A model generated the notes under the pieces. That model was given only the letters and a program-made list of their open reading frames with translations. It searched no databases and was not told the DNA's origin. Both the position numbers and the translations under genes were made by a program. A DNA stretch of 64,000 nucleotides from Tigriopus japonicus (taxonomy: Eukaryota; Arthropoda; Copepoda; Harpacticoida; Harpacticidae), in the NCBI GenBank assembly GCA_010645155.1, contig JAAGOF010000071.1:431106-495105 (forward strand), written 5' to 3'. The number at the start of each line of letters is the position of its first letter. Within the stretch, counting starts at the first letter, position 1. Positions 12,629-24,309 of this stretch are shown here, in pieces.

Positions 12629-13278
12629 TATAAACGGCTGTCAGAGAATCTGTGGTCACGGCAGCTTCAGTGACAGTCCCGCTCCTTGGGAATAGACAAG
12701 AGAACTACTTAAGTGGCTACTTAAGAAGCGCTTTGAAGTCTCAGCTCAGGGCAAGCCAGCTTTTGTTGCTTCCAAACCTGCCATCTCTTTAATTGCACGC
12801 TCTCTCTTAGCTTTGAGTCCCTGGCTGCTTCCGGCGCTTCCCCTCGCACTTCTTTCTTGTTCTTCTATGTCAACCGTTCTCTACGTTGTTTGACACCGTT
12901 CAGGGCAATCATGTGCTTGCCGCGTCTCCTCGCACTTCTTTCTTGTTCTATGTCAACCGTTCCCTACGTTGTTTGACGCCGTTCAGGGCAACCATGCGCT
13001 TGCCGTTTCTCCTCGCACTTCTTCCTTGTTCTTCTATGGCAACCGTTCTCTACGTTGTTTGACACCGTTCAGGGCAAGCATGCCCTTGCCGGTTCTCCTC
13101 GTAATTCTCCTTTCCTGCACCTCAGGCTTACCAGACATCTAAGTACTTCTTCTACGTCCACCCTTCTCTACGTTGTTTGACGCCGTTCGGATTGGCTTGC
13201 CCATTTTGCTAGAAGTATGAATTGATGGGGCTGTCTCTGAAGCTGCCGTGACCACAGATTCTCTGACAGCCGTTTATA
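12629..13278. mobile_element. 650-bp non-autonomous DNA transposon (MITE) with 42-bp perfect TIRs and 9-bp TSD
   Basis: Positions 12629-12670 are the exact reverse complement of 13237-13278 (42 of 42), and the match extends to 48 bp with one mismatch. The element begins TATAAACGGC. It is flanked on both sides by GTGCAATTC (12620-12628 and 13279-13287), a perfect 9-bp target site duplication. There is no coding capacity. The interior holds an 83-86-bp tandem repeat. A 9-bp duplication is typical of Mutator-like (MULE/MuDR) elements, so this is best called a MULE-like MITE; the superfamily is inferred from TSD length only. The identical TIRs and perfect TSD suggest a recent insertion. The right end is 79 bp before the oligopeptidase ATG. 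Confidence 0.93.
12842..13200 (+). repeat. Internal 83-86-bp tandem repeats of the MITE
   Basis: Copies start at 12842, 12928, 13011 and 13097, giving periods of 86, 83 and 86 bp. The shared core is CCTCGCACTTCTTTC, then CTACGTTGTTTGAC, CCGTTCAGGGCAA and CTTGCCG. The first three copies are nearly identical. The fourth is diverged, carries an insertion of about 20 bp and runs to about 13200. The array lies wholly between the two inverted repeats of the transposon. Confidence 0.85.
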
Positions 13279-13357
13279 GTGCAATTCGGGTTCATTGAGA
13301 CCTTGCTCTCTTTCGATTCTTCGCCAACTGAGCTCCAATTGTTCCTCGTTTGCCAAT

Positions 13358-16300
13358 ATGCAGCCTGAAGGAATCCTATACGATTGGAACCTGGGCGATC
13401 TGACCACGGATGAAGTGGCCAAGCGAGCCCAAAAAATCATTGAAGATGTCACCCGAGTCTATGACCAGGTTGGCGCTCTCAAACCCGAGGATATTTCCTA
13501 TGAGAATTGCATCAAGGTATATCAGCTAGTTTCTAGTTTAGAAATTGGAATGTTTGGGTATTGGATCAAGTGCCAAGGGATTAACGAACTCGATTCTTCC
13601 AACTGATTTGATCTTACTTATAGCCCTTAATCGACATTGAATGCGTTCAATCTACGGAGGAAAATCCCATCGATTTCATCCAACACGCAGTGCCTGACAA
13701 GGCCTTACGAGATGCCTCCGTGGAGGCCTCCAAGAAGTTGCATCAGCTCTCGGTCGAGATGTCCATGAGGAAAGATGTCTTTGCGAACATCTGCCTCTTT
13801 AAAGAGAAGGTGGGCCTTGAAGGCCTCACGCATGAGCAAAAACGCTTTGTGGAAAAAGAGATCATTGATGGAAAGCGAAATGGTAAGTTCATGAGTGAAA
13901 AGTATTGCCGGTCCTTTGAGGGTTGAAAATTATGGAAAAAGAGGGATCAAAACCTTTTGAGAACCTTTTGAGCTAAACTCCAATACAGAAACCTTTAACC
14001 AACCAAAAGTCAGATATTTACATATCTTTACCAGGTTTTCTAAAATCATGACGTGAAATAATTATTCAATTTTATTTATTAAAAATTCATTTTCAAAAAC
14101 CTGGCAAAATTGAGCAAGTTATTGTTTTTAATTGAGAAAGGCAAGCAAGGATGTGATGAATTTAGTTAAACCAAAAGGCCTGATTTGTCTGAGAAAGAAA
14201 AGATCACGAATCTCCATTTGAAATCCGTGGGAGGGCAATAAATAACCTTTGAACAATGTTTAATGTTTGGATTGTTTCAGGGCTCCATTTGGACGATGCT
14301 CAACGCGAAGAGATCAAGGCCTTAAAGAACAAGATCGCTGATTTAGGTACCGACTTCAAATCCAATTTGAACGAGGACACCAGTTTCGTCGAGCTCACTG
14401 AAGCTGAATTGTCCGGTGTCCCTGAGGACCTGATCAAAACCCTAGAAAAGGTAATCCAACCCAACTCCGTTGAGAGCCCAACAGAATAATAAAACCAACC
14501 CTATCATCTCAAATTCTAGACTGACAGTGGGAAACTGAAATTGACCATGCAATACCCGCATTTCTTTCCCGTCACCCGAAAATGCAACATCCCGGAAACG
14601 CGACGTCGAGTGGAACAAGTCTACCAATCCCGATGTCTTGAGGCCAACACCAAGATCTTGGAGCAACTCATATCCCTCCGTCATGAATTGGCACAGAAAC
14701 TGGGATATAAAAACCACGCAGCTTACGTTCAAGAGGTACTTGGAGTGAATTAGGATTATTAAGTATGACGTCATGGGCAATATTGCCCAGTTATTAAAAG
14801 CAATTGACAATTTCGTTTTAAGGGCTAGTGAGACGGAGTGAGAGTAAACGTGTGAAAACAAACGTGCTCTACATAGTGTAGTAGTAGATGTATAATAAGC
14901 GTTCTGCTCAATTTGCAAGGAATCGAGCAGAAATGTGGGGTTGAAATTGATACCCAATTTGGGCACCTCCATTTTTCCGAGATGCGATAGAAAAGGAAAA
15001 TAAATCTGCAATCATTTGTAATCCTTGGATGACCTGCAAAAGATGAAGAGAGCGGAAAAGAGGTCTCTTCCAGTTCTAATATTGCGTTTCACTTCATCAG
15101 AACAAAAGGCATGAAAAAGGACAACAAAAGGCCTCACTCGTTGCCTAAGTGTATTGAATTGAGCTAACTTTCATAACAACCAAGTTTGGGGAATTTGTTT
15201 TCGCTTCCTTTGCAATAAAGCTTCACAAAATTCTAGATTACTTACACGTACCCACAAAACGGTAAAAGGATCATTGAATGTCAACATGAGAGCGATTGTG
15301 CCAACTCAAATAATTTCTCTAAGAAGCATTTAAAAGAATGCGTACAACGGAATTCCAAGGACAAACCCTGACTCAGCAATTCAAAAGTAGAATTCAAAGT
15401 TTGACAAACTCACACAAGCTGAACCCTTGCTTATTTATTCCTGTGAACAAAAGCACCAAGTTATCCATCTGCCTTTCTAAACCCTTGTCGACGAATCCGT
15501 GTTGTTCTGAAGAAACACTAACTTTTTCTTGCATACGTGATGTCTTGAAGAAAATTAGAGCCAACAATTTTGCTCTTGTTCCATTCTCAATGGGGATTTT
15601 GTGTTTCAGCTGAGGATGGCTAAAACGCCGGAGAATGTGGCAAAGTTCAACGCCGATTTGGCCCAGAAACTTCAACCGATTTGGAAGAAAGAACTTCAAG
15701 AGATGCTCGAACTCAAGGAAGCTGACGTAAATACTTGACTCTCTAAAAAGAGTGCTTTATTCATGTGGATTGATCTATTTGACCTATTCCCATAGGCTAA
15801 GAAGCACGGCTACGAGTTCAATGGACGGTTGGATTTCTGGGACTTTCGATATTTCATGACTCAAATCGAGGCTCAGCGTTATTCCGTCGATCAAGAAAAG
15901 CTCAAGGAGTATTTTCCCATGGAGAAGGTCACCCAAGGACTTTTGGCTATTTATCAAGAGCTCTTGGGACTGAAGTTTTCAGAGTGTGCAGGAGTGAAAC
16001 TGTGGCATCCAGATGTTACCTTGGTAAGTCAAACATGACATCCTCGGCCTTAATCACAAGTTTGTCCACATGGAGTTCCATTGTAGTTCAAAGTGCAAGA
16101 TGCCGAGAGTCTGGAGATTCTGGGCTATTTCTTCCTCGATATGCACCCAAGAGATGGAAAGTATGGCCATGCAGCTGTCTTCAGTCTCCAACCTTCTTGC
16201 ATTGACCCCAATGGAAAACGGCAGGTAAAAAATTTATATACTCCTCACGAAAAAAAAACCGTGTTGGATTCAATTCAACCGGATTTTTTTTCTTTGATAG

Positions 16301-17165
16301 CCCGGTGTGTGTGCCATGATGGCCAATTTCTCTAAATCCACTGCGGACAAACCTTCTTTGCTTGATCACGGCGAAGTCACCACGTTCTTTCACGAATTCG
16401 GTCACTTGATGCATGGTCTGTGTTCCCGAACGAGCACCACTCGATTCCAAGGTTTACACGTGGAACGAGACTTTGTGGAAGCCCCTTCGCAAATGTTGGA
16501 GAATTGGTGTTGGCACGAGGAACCACTTCAGAGGATGTCGGGCCATTACAAAGTAAGTTAAACACCACTCTCGCCTCAAATGTGCCAAGCCTGAGAGAAA
16601 CTCCAAGCAAGTTGTATCTGTTTATTTCCCTTCCAAGGACGGATCTCCTATTCCGAAAGAGCTCTTGTCGAAGCTCATTGATTCTCGATTGGCCAACGCC
16701 GGCGGGTTCAACTTGAGACAAATCATCTTGAGCACATCCGATCAACGATTTCACACCAGTGGTCAGGTGGACACCACCAAAGTTTTCGGCGACACCTACA
16801 AGGAAATATTGGGCATCGACATCATGCCAGGAACAAACATGCCGGCTTCTTGGGGTCATATGGTCGGGTATGATGCGCAATATTACGGTTACATGGTGAG
16901 TTCTGACTGTTATTCTCTGACACGAAGGCGTTCAAAGAAAGGTTTGGCCTTGGTTTCTTTTCAGTGGTCTGAGGTTTTCAGTATGGACATGTTCCAAACT
17001 CGATTTGTTGCCGAGGGATTGATGAACCCGAGCGTGGGAAAAGATTATCGAACTAAAATTTTGGAACAAGGGGGCTCCAAGGATGCCGTGGACTTGTTAA
17101 AAGAGTTCCTAGGACGTGAACCCAATGACGAGGCCTTCCTCCGATCCAAAGGTCTAGGGAAATGA
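13358..17165 (+). CDS. THOP1: Thimet oligopeptidase / neurolysin (M3A zinc metallopeptidase)
   Basis: A zinc peptidase that cleaves short peptides, mainly cytosolic in its thimet form. Ten exons in phase: 13358-13516, 13624-13882, 14281-14450, 14520-14735, 15610-15726, 15796-16023, 16087-16224, 16301-16552, 16638-16895, 16965-17165; 665 aa against about 690 in vertebrates. The active site is HEFGH at residues 460-464 with the third zinc ligand Glu489 in FVEAPSQ, the same 25-residue spacing as in the family. The substrate-binding segment GYDAQYYGY, then WSEV, follows. N-terminal landmarks are RVYDQVG, NLNEDTSF and PETRRRVE. No mitochondrial targeting peptide is obvious. Introns of 398 and 874 bp follow exons 2 and 4. 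The ATG at 13358 is chosen because the family begins at this point. Thimet oligopeptidase and neurolysin cannot be told apart with certainty. A transposon sits just upstream. Confidence 0.95.
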
Positions 17166-17262
17166 GCTCATTCCTATTCATATTTTTGCCGTGTGTATTG
17201 TACATGCCACAAATTCCTTGAAAGTCAATCACAAAAAACAGTCGCAAGGTTATAAAATGATC

Positions 17263-17268
17263 AATAAA
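17263..17268 (+). terminator. Poly(A) signal of the oligopeptidase gene
   Basis: A canonical AATAAA lies 98 bp after the stop codon, in TCAATAAAACTGG, followed by GT-rich sequence (TTGGTTTGTGGTT). This implies a short 3' UTR of about 120 nt. Confidence 0.7.
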
Positions 17269-19125
17269 ACTGGTACTGAATCAATTTTCATATTGGTTTG
17301 TGGTTCAAAGCAACGGTCTTTCATATGAGAGACAATTGTCCATCAATCCCGTCCTGTGACATCAATACAAATGCGAACGGCCATTTTCCATGACTGAGCG
17401 AGCTGAGTCACAAACTGTGTTGCTGACGTCAACGGGCTCGTTCGTATCAAGAGGACCATAATGTGGACTTCAAGAACGGACAGCAGAGATAGGAAGCTTC
17501 CACAGCTCAAGTGCTTCTGATTTTGGCTGTCAACATCAGAGGAAGAAGCCTTGGGGGGCCTAAGCATTTACATGGCGCATGGTCAACTCGGTCGAACTTT
17601 TAAAGAGGCCCTGTCGCTCTCTTCAAGATTTTCCATGCGCTATATTTACCACATGAGAGAATTGGAAGGGAAGTTGGTACATGTGAGCCAAGACTTGAAC
17701 ATATAAACTGTGGGAACACGAGTCTTTGATTTCGGAAGTTTTACATGTTGAGAGCCTTCTCAGACCAATTTCAGTCTCCAGCTACTCCTGGACGCTTCGT
17801 GGTTCAAACGCAATGCGTAATTCGAAAATGTCAGTAGGTAAAGGGCACTTGTACATGTCCAAGGCTACATATCTTGTCAGTTCCCAGTCTGTCCCAACAT
17901 TTGGAAAGCTATCAGATCCAACGTTAGATTATGGACTGCAATGGTCGCTGTGAAGGATAGGTCCGGTTCTAGTAATTTCTTTGGTTTTGGTTCATCAACC
18001 TTGGAGATATATGACTAATAGGAGTTTTATCGATGTACTTCCTTGAAATTTATTGTTTTAAAGGAGACTTACAGGACTGCCTAACCTAGACAATAACTTA
18101 TGTTTTTTTATTCATCATATTGGGCCTAACATTAGTTCCTTGTCCTGGTGTCTTGTAAATTAGCTTCCTGTCAATAAAGGTGGGCCTTTCGTCGTTAAAT
18201 GGTGTCATATTCACAATGCAGTTACTTCCTGCATTGATTTAGTTCTTTTTTGCCTTAATTTGAGATAAGCAAATAGCAGTTTTCAAGTGAACCTCGACGA
18301 AGAAATGATGTAAATATAATGGTCAGGGATTCACATGTTATTACAAATTGTCTTTTTGTCTCGCTTATTACTAGATTCTCAGAATGTTAATTTAAAAATC
18401 ATGTTTTCCTGGCATGATGATAAAAAACGAAGAAAACATGAAACTGCATGGTCGAAATCTAAAAATCAAAGCTTTAAATAAATTTCACTTTTTTGGCATC
18501 TGATGTGCATATTTACTGATTTGAAGAGTAATAAAATAAGAATATAATTAGCAATTTCACGTGACTATTATTCGTGCAATTTTCATGTCGGCGTAATCTT
18601 TTGTCACGTTGACACATTTTTGAGAAGAACTCGCATTACTTGTTGTTTAGCTCCTTTCGACGCACCCTGTAAAATATATTTTATTTTTATTTTCTTCATG
18701 GCTTGAAGGATACTCTATCCAATTTAGATCTTTTGTTGCTAAATCTTATTGCATTTGACCAAACTCTTGTGAATTCACGATTGTTATGGGTTACGTACTT
18801 TCAGTTAATTAACTATAAATGTTATAGAATTTCTTTCCAATGCCCAGCTATATTTTGCCTCTAACGGCAAACACCCCCACACTACCTATGTGGAGAAAGC
18901 CTTTCCTGGAATTGATTTGATCCGAAGATGTGATAAGCAAGTGGAATATACAAAGAACGCCAAGATAAGGTTATTCTTATGTCCCAGTTGGCTTCTTGGA
19001 CCCCACAAATTGGGATCAAATCAAAGGCATAGCGGCGACTTCGTGTTCGAAAACGTTTGCCATTTTGACAATGTGAGCAACGTCAGTGTCGTTTGAATCT
19101 TGTTTTTTTGTAGCATTTCGTATTT
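17269..19125. other. Intergenic region
   Basis: About 1.85 kb, A+T-rich in its second half. No reading frame longer than about 75 codons resembles a protein. The far end must hold the promoter and 5' UTR of the three-exon calcium-sensor half that starts at 19126. Confidence 0.5.
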
Positions 19126-19810
19126 ATGGGTTGTTGTAGTAGCAAGCGGCATCTTTCCCGTGAGGATATCGAATTCCTTCAGACTCATACCAGGTAAAGA
19201 AGATGAAATACATACTACCTTCCTCTCGATATTTTTTTTCAATTGGGTTCATATTTACTTTCCGTGGTTGATGGAGCACGAAAATGTGAAAACTTACAGC
19301 CTCTTTGGTAGATACGACGAGGATACCATTCGTGAATGGCATGAAGGTTTCCTCCAGGATTGTCCCGCTGGAAAGCTCTATCCAAAAACTTTCATTGCCA
19401 TGTACGAAATGTTCTTTCCCGCTGGCGACGCCAAGGCCTTCTGCAGAAATGTGTTCAGGTGGGTTCCTAATGAGGCAAATACATGAAATACTTGCTTCTC
19501 GTTGACTTTTGAGTGATGTACAGGCCCTAAATAGAGCTACAGCGAGATGGGTGCAGGCTGTGCACTTTTATTCTCGCTCTTGTCTTGGAATTTGTTGCAA
19601 GTGGACATCGCTGCGCAAGTTTTGTTGCACTTGCACCATTCCATTGTCATGAAATTTGCTCGAGGCTTTAATTTGTAGCTCAAAGTACTTTGACCATTTC
19701 AGAACCTTTGATAAGGACTGCAGTGGTTTCATTGACTTTCGAGAGTTCCTCATGGCTATTGATGTAACCAGTTGTGGATCCCCTGAGGAACGATTACAAT
19801 GGGCTTTCAG
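19126..19810 (+). CDS. Neuronal calcium sensor, alternative N-terminal half A (EF-hands 1-2), three exons
   Basis: Exons 19126-19193, 19312-19458 and 19703-19810 join to 323 nt, 107 codons plus two bases of an Arg codon. The start MGCCSSK is a textbook N-myristoylation site with adjacent Cys residues that could be palmitoylated. EF-hand 1 carries the CPAG loop that is inactive in this family. EF-hand 2 has the loop [12 protein letters not shown], with all calcium-coordinating positions acceptable. All splice sites are GT-AG and the frame is intact. No C-terminal half follows locally. The last donor (AG|gtgagc) has the same phase as half B, so it can splice in frame to the exon at 53312. It is about 65% identical to half B (70 of 108 by hand count). 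It could instead be a truncated duplicate, but nothing in it is broken. Confidence 0.8.
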
Positions 19811-22203
19811 GTGAGCAGACCTCGTTTATGACGCTACATATACACTTCTACAATCCAAGAATAGTTTAAGCAATAGACTTGACCAGTTGTACGTAGACCC
19901 ATTTCTCCTCCCTCTCTCATGCATATTGTTGGTTGTCAAAATGGTTTGATTAATGACATCTTTCCTCGAAGTTGATGCAAGCTCAACAAGCCGAAAAATT
20001 GCCTTCATACATTTTCAATTTGATCACAAAACAAACTCCCTCTTCTCAGATTTTGAGAGCGCCTTTACTATCTTGAAACTGACCACGTGTCTCTCGTTCA
20101 TTTCATTTCTACACCACCCAACAAAAACCTGTTCAAGATCCTCAAGTGTTTTTCTAAAAAAGGACCATCCCAACTCTCATGTCCCTCAAAATATCCTTTT
20201 CGTCGACGATCCAAAGGGCAGACAGGCTTGCATTTTCGCCAATTTGCAATCAAAATGAGATGCAAAATCAAAACACTCGCAAAATAGGCCAGAACCTTCT
20301 CGTGGTGTGCAAAGAAACAGTCTCGACGGAACTAGGAGACACTGGGTCCGTGGTAGCCTCCACGATCTTCCAGCACGACGACCCAAGAAAAGATTCCCTC
20401 CTGGCCTGACATTAAGTAGAGCCTAAGCTAAAGGACTCCATCCACGTAGCCCCAGCAATACTTTCGGTTTAACAAGTGTGGAATACGAGGACGAAAGGAG
20501 AAGACAGCACCGGGGTCGAGGTGGGTCTTCCACTAACCTCTTCAGAGTGACGCATGAAGCACGAGGGCCTCTTGGCAGGACGTCTTTGGCCTTCTCGACG
20601 ACTCCTTCTCAAGAACTTGCTTGTGATGATTATGCGTCTGGCGGTGGTGAATGGCCTACATGCTCATAACCTCCGTCAGTGCAGTACCCGCAGCCCCCAT
20701 TGACCCACGAACGAGGAACGAAGGCTATTCACTTCTGTTCTTGAGACGGTGGTGGCGGTGGTTGGGGTGAAGGAGCCCTAAGACTACTGGCTTGAATGCA
20801 CCACCATTGGCAGACCAACAGATTGGGCACGAAGGCAAAATTCCTCTCGTACAAGCAATGGTACTCGAGTACTCAGTCCACTGGTTGGATTCAAGGAGAG
20901 AATGGTTGGGAGGGAAAGAATGTCGTAGCATCTCGCGTCCCAATCAAGAGGCACTTTTGGTGCTCCTTATTCTTCCTAGCGGCCAACTCTGTACTTCTCT
21001 ACTCTTCTCTTGCACGCATTCTCTCAACTGACATGCTTGAAAGAGGTCTGTCCTGTCCAACTGGCACGGGTAAGAGGAGGAAACCCGCCGGCAATCCGCA
21101 AGACGTGTACCTCCATGGACAGAGTCGATGGTATGTACGCCCATGTACTGCAGTGTACAACACGTAGCCCTCGTCTCTGTGATGTTCTCTTCCACGGAAT
21201 TGGATGCTCTATCCATTCTATAGTGAGGAAAATGGGCTTGGAAGAAGAAGCTTTGGAGCGCTGGGATGGCGGGATGGACGAAGAGAGAAGCTGAAGAGGA
21301 GCCTCTCACTTCCACCATGTAGATAGGGGCCCCTCACCGAACCGGGACGTTTTTCAAAGACATACACTACATCGGGTCGTTATTCGGTCATTCTTTCCCA
21401 GGCCGAGACCGAATGCCGAATTGTTGGATGGATGGAATAGTCCCTTGGCGCGTCGGCTGATAAGGGACATGGAGTGGAGGAACCTTTTCCTCGGCTCGTC
21501 AGAGTTCTGCCATGGAGTCCCACTAAAGAAGCGCAGCCCGGACAGACCGGAGGAGCTTTGGGAACCGCCGGTTGTGGTGCGTGCATTTTGCGCTAAATGT
21601 TGTGGTGTGAACGAGAAACAAACGACGACGACGACGAGCGAGCCACGGCCGTTCGTTCGTTCGTTCGTTTAGTTCGTTCCTCTGATCTGTTCCAGGCAAT
21701 AGAACGAAGTCGACGCCAAAGAGGAGGAGAACGACGAGACGAAGGAGAAGAGGAAGGAGAGGTTGTAAATGCTGCATGCAGTAGTCGAGTTTGAATTCGG
21801 CAGATCTAGTTGAGATTCGGAGACCTTGGGACACGCCGCGTTTTGTGAGCTGTTCATTTATTTTCTCAGTGTGCATCTTGGTTGTGTGCAGATTTGATTT
21901 TGCAAGCCAGAGTTTTAGTGAACATCCAACGAACACCCGTGGCAATCTCCTGGAGTCAACTACAACAACACCTCGTTCAGTCAAGTCTGTAGTGAGTCTG
22001 CTAGTAGTAGGTAAAAGCCGGTTCATCGGTTCGTTTTGGGTGTGCCAATTCTTGCAACAAGGGCTGTAGTGAGTGTTTTGTCAGTCTGTTGCCTTCCTGC
22101 CCGCCTCATTGATCATTCTTTTGATCAAGCCTAAATATTACACAAATCATCTCCTCACCCGTTGTCCTCGCCGAGTACAAGCCCTCCCGCTCGAGTTCTA
22201 AAC
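19811..22203. other. Region between the two alternative 5' halves, with promoter and 5' UTR of half B
   Basis: About 2.4 kb. No EF-hand 3-4 exon is visible here, so half A has no tail of its own. From about 21550 the sequence becomes richer in CG dinucleotides, with GACGACGACG and repeated CGTT words near 21625-21670, and leads into the ATG at 22204. This is probably the promoter and 5' UTR of half B. The many frames between 20480 and 21320 overlap on both strands and resemble no protein. Confidence 0.5.
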
Positions 22204-22526
22204 ATGGGTTGCATTAAGAGCAAGCAGGGTCTCTCGCAAGAGGATCTGGAATTTCTCCGTGCACACACTCGCTATGACGAGAATACCATCAAAGAGTGGT
22301 ACAAGGGCTTCAAACAGGACTGTCCCAATGGCCGACTGACACCCGTGAAGTTTGTGGACATGTACAAGATGTTCTTTCCCTCCGGCAATGCCGAACAGTT
22401 TTGCGACCACGTGTTCCGCACCTTCGACACCGACAAAAACGGCTACATTGACTTTAAAGAGTTCTTGTTAGCCATCGATGTCACCAGTGCGGGCACTGCC
22501 GAAGAAAAGCTCAAATGGGCCTTCAG
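22204..22526 (+). CDS. Neuronal calcium sensor, N-terminal half B (EF-hands 1-2), single exon
   Basis: A single 323-nt exon encodes 107 residues plus AG of an Arg codon. With 53312-53558 it gives a 189-residue neuronal calcium sensor of the recoverin/VILIP/NCS superfamily, a normal length. MGCIKSK is a myristoylation start. EYDEN-like [21 protein letters not shown] is the family signature, with the non-binding CPNG EF-hand 1. EF-hand 2 is [12 protein letters not shown]. The donor is AG|gtagga. These proteins bind calcium at neuronal membranes and signal through a calcium-myristoyl switch. Half B has no introns where half A has two, at TR|Y and FR|T. Confidence 0.93.
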
Positions 22527-24272
22527 GTAGGAATGATTGTGCATGTACTCCAGAGTAATTAAATGCTACACTGTCCACATTCGGTGTACTGTCTTCGTGG
22601 AAAACGAGGCATTCATTGTCTGTCTGTTGGCGAGTCATGAAGTCTCTTCCGTGAAAAGAAGCGAGGATCAGAAAGAAGGAAGGCAGGAAGGCGAATTTCT
22701 CTACCCTAGGGTGCTATCCACAAGCCATGAGGGTTTACAACTATTTGTCCGTCATGTCAATATTGACTGGGTTTAGCGCTTGGGGTGGAACATGGATCTC
22801 ACTCTCCACTTGGCACACCAAACCCCAAGCAAGGGTAATCATGGTTTTTTAAGAACTTGATTAACATCGTATCAGCACAAATTTGGGAATGCTTTCCTCT
22901 CAGCTATAGTTTCAGCCATTATGTTCCTGGTTTGTTCCATCTTTCAAGCGGTGATCCAATTTCATGGATAATCACATTAATCAGAATCATGAAGCAACGG
23001 AAATAATCGCCTTAGACTGAATTTTCGTGAATTAATCGAGATCATCTTCATTTGGGTTCTACGAAACACGCTCAGCCTTCGTTAAATCTCTTCACTCTCC
23101 TGAGGTTTCATCGAATCCCTTCAAGCGATCAAGGTATTTCTTTCCTAGCATCTCTCTTTTCTCTCTCTCTTGCTATACGTTCAGAAGTCTCTGAAGGTGA
23201 TTGGGATCCCGCCAAGTTCAAAGACATTCCATTCCTCATGGAAATCCATTTTGTGACCGAGTAGGATCTTGATTTTCCTTTTCAACGAGATTCTTCCTTA
23301 CGTATATCATTCACAAATCTAGAGATAAGGCCACATCGATCCTCAAATTTTTCTCACCTGAACCAAACCTGGGTATCGTATATAGAAATGGAAGGACAAG
23401 TGGAAAGCCTATAGCTAATTGAGTCTGAAGATCAGCCAATTGGATTCACAATTAAGGTACTGTTACACCTCTCGAGATGCAGAAATGTGATAGCCTTTTG
23501 CCAATTATACCTCGCTGCTATGTAGAGACTAATTGGAACAAAGTATTCTCATTTATCAAAAAAGTCATCCTCGGAAATTCTCAATTGAGGGTGTAACGTC
23601 GCCACCCACCCTCGACATATCCACGATTCGGAATCCGGTTTATGATGACTCCATTCCTCTATCTCCCTCAGCATGAATGACTTGAAAATTTGGATGCTTG
23701 CAACCTTGACCAATGGCACAAATACGTGCCTATTTATCGTGAAGCATGCACCGCATCATTTTTAAAATAAGGATTAAGCCAATGAAGGTGATACCGATAA
23801 GGCAAGGAAACGTCTCAAAAAGCCGGCTTTCAATGCTTGGGATTGACTGGGACACTTGTTCTGGCACCAAATGGTGGCATACATTCCAAGTAAACATATT
23901 CTTACCCGACATGAACCACCTGTTCAAAGTGATAACAATGAACATGCCGAATTGTAAAGTAATGGAAGAGGATGATTTTTCGAGAACAAGTGCCCATTCT
24001 CGCCATTCTCGTTTTCGTTCGTCTTCTTCTGCTGAAGAATGCCTTCCCAATCCAATCATGCCAGCACTATCTCTGCCATTCCTCCTCCTTCTTCTCTTCC
24101 TCCAACAACCACCTCCTCCACTTTCCAGAGTGGGTTTCGTGGGTACATCATGAGTGCCAATGTACCCGAGAACTGGCCAGTTCAAGTGATTGTCTGTAAT
24201 GACCTGGCAACCAAATGCGAGGTCCATCCGGGTGCATAGCCCTGCAGACAACTTCAAAGACACAGACGAACA

Positions 24273-24309
24273 GGAGGAGGAGGAGGAGGATGAAGAAGAA
24301 GAAGAGGGA
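24273..24309 (+). repeat. Purine simple repeat (GAG/GAA)n
   Basis: (AGG)6 followed by GATGAAGAAGAAGAAGAGGG. A reading frame through it gives runs of Glu on one strand and Ser on the other, but no protein is supported. Confidence 0.8.

Noticed and set aside
12842..13200. Regularly spaced repeats considered as a CRISPR array
   Set aside because: The units are contiguous 83-86-bp tandem repeats without unique spacers, inside a transposon in a eukaryotic genome.
19126..19810. Half A as a dead partial duplicate
   Set aside because: All splice sites, the EF-hand 2 loop, the myristoylation start and the final splice phase are intact. Kept as a possibly functional alternative 5' half, with expression unproven.
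22204..22526. Half B as a processed pseudogene
   Set aside because: It has an intact frame, exact length, a good donor and the most family-typical residues, and it joins in frame to the 53312 exon.
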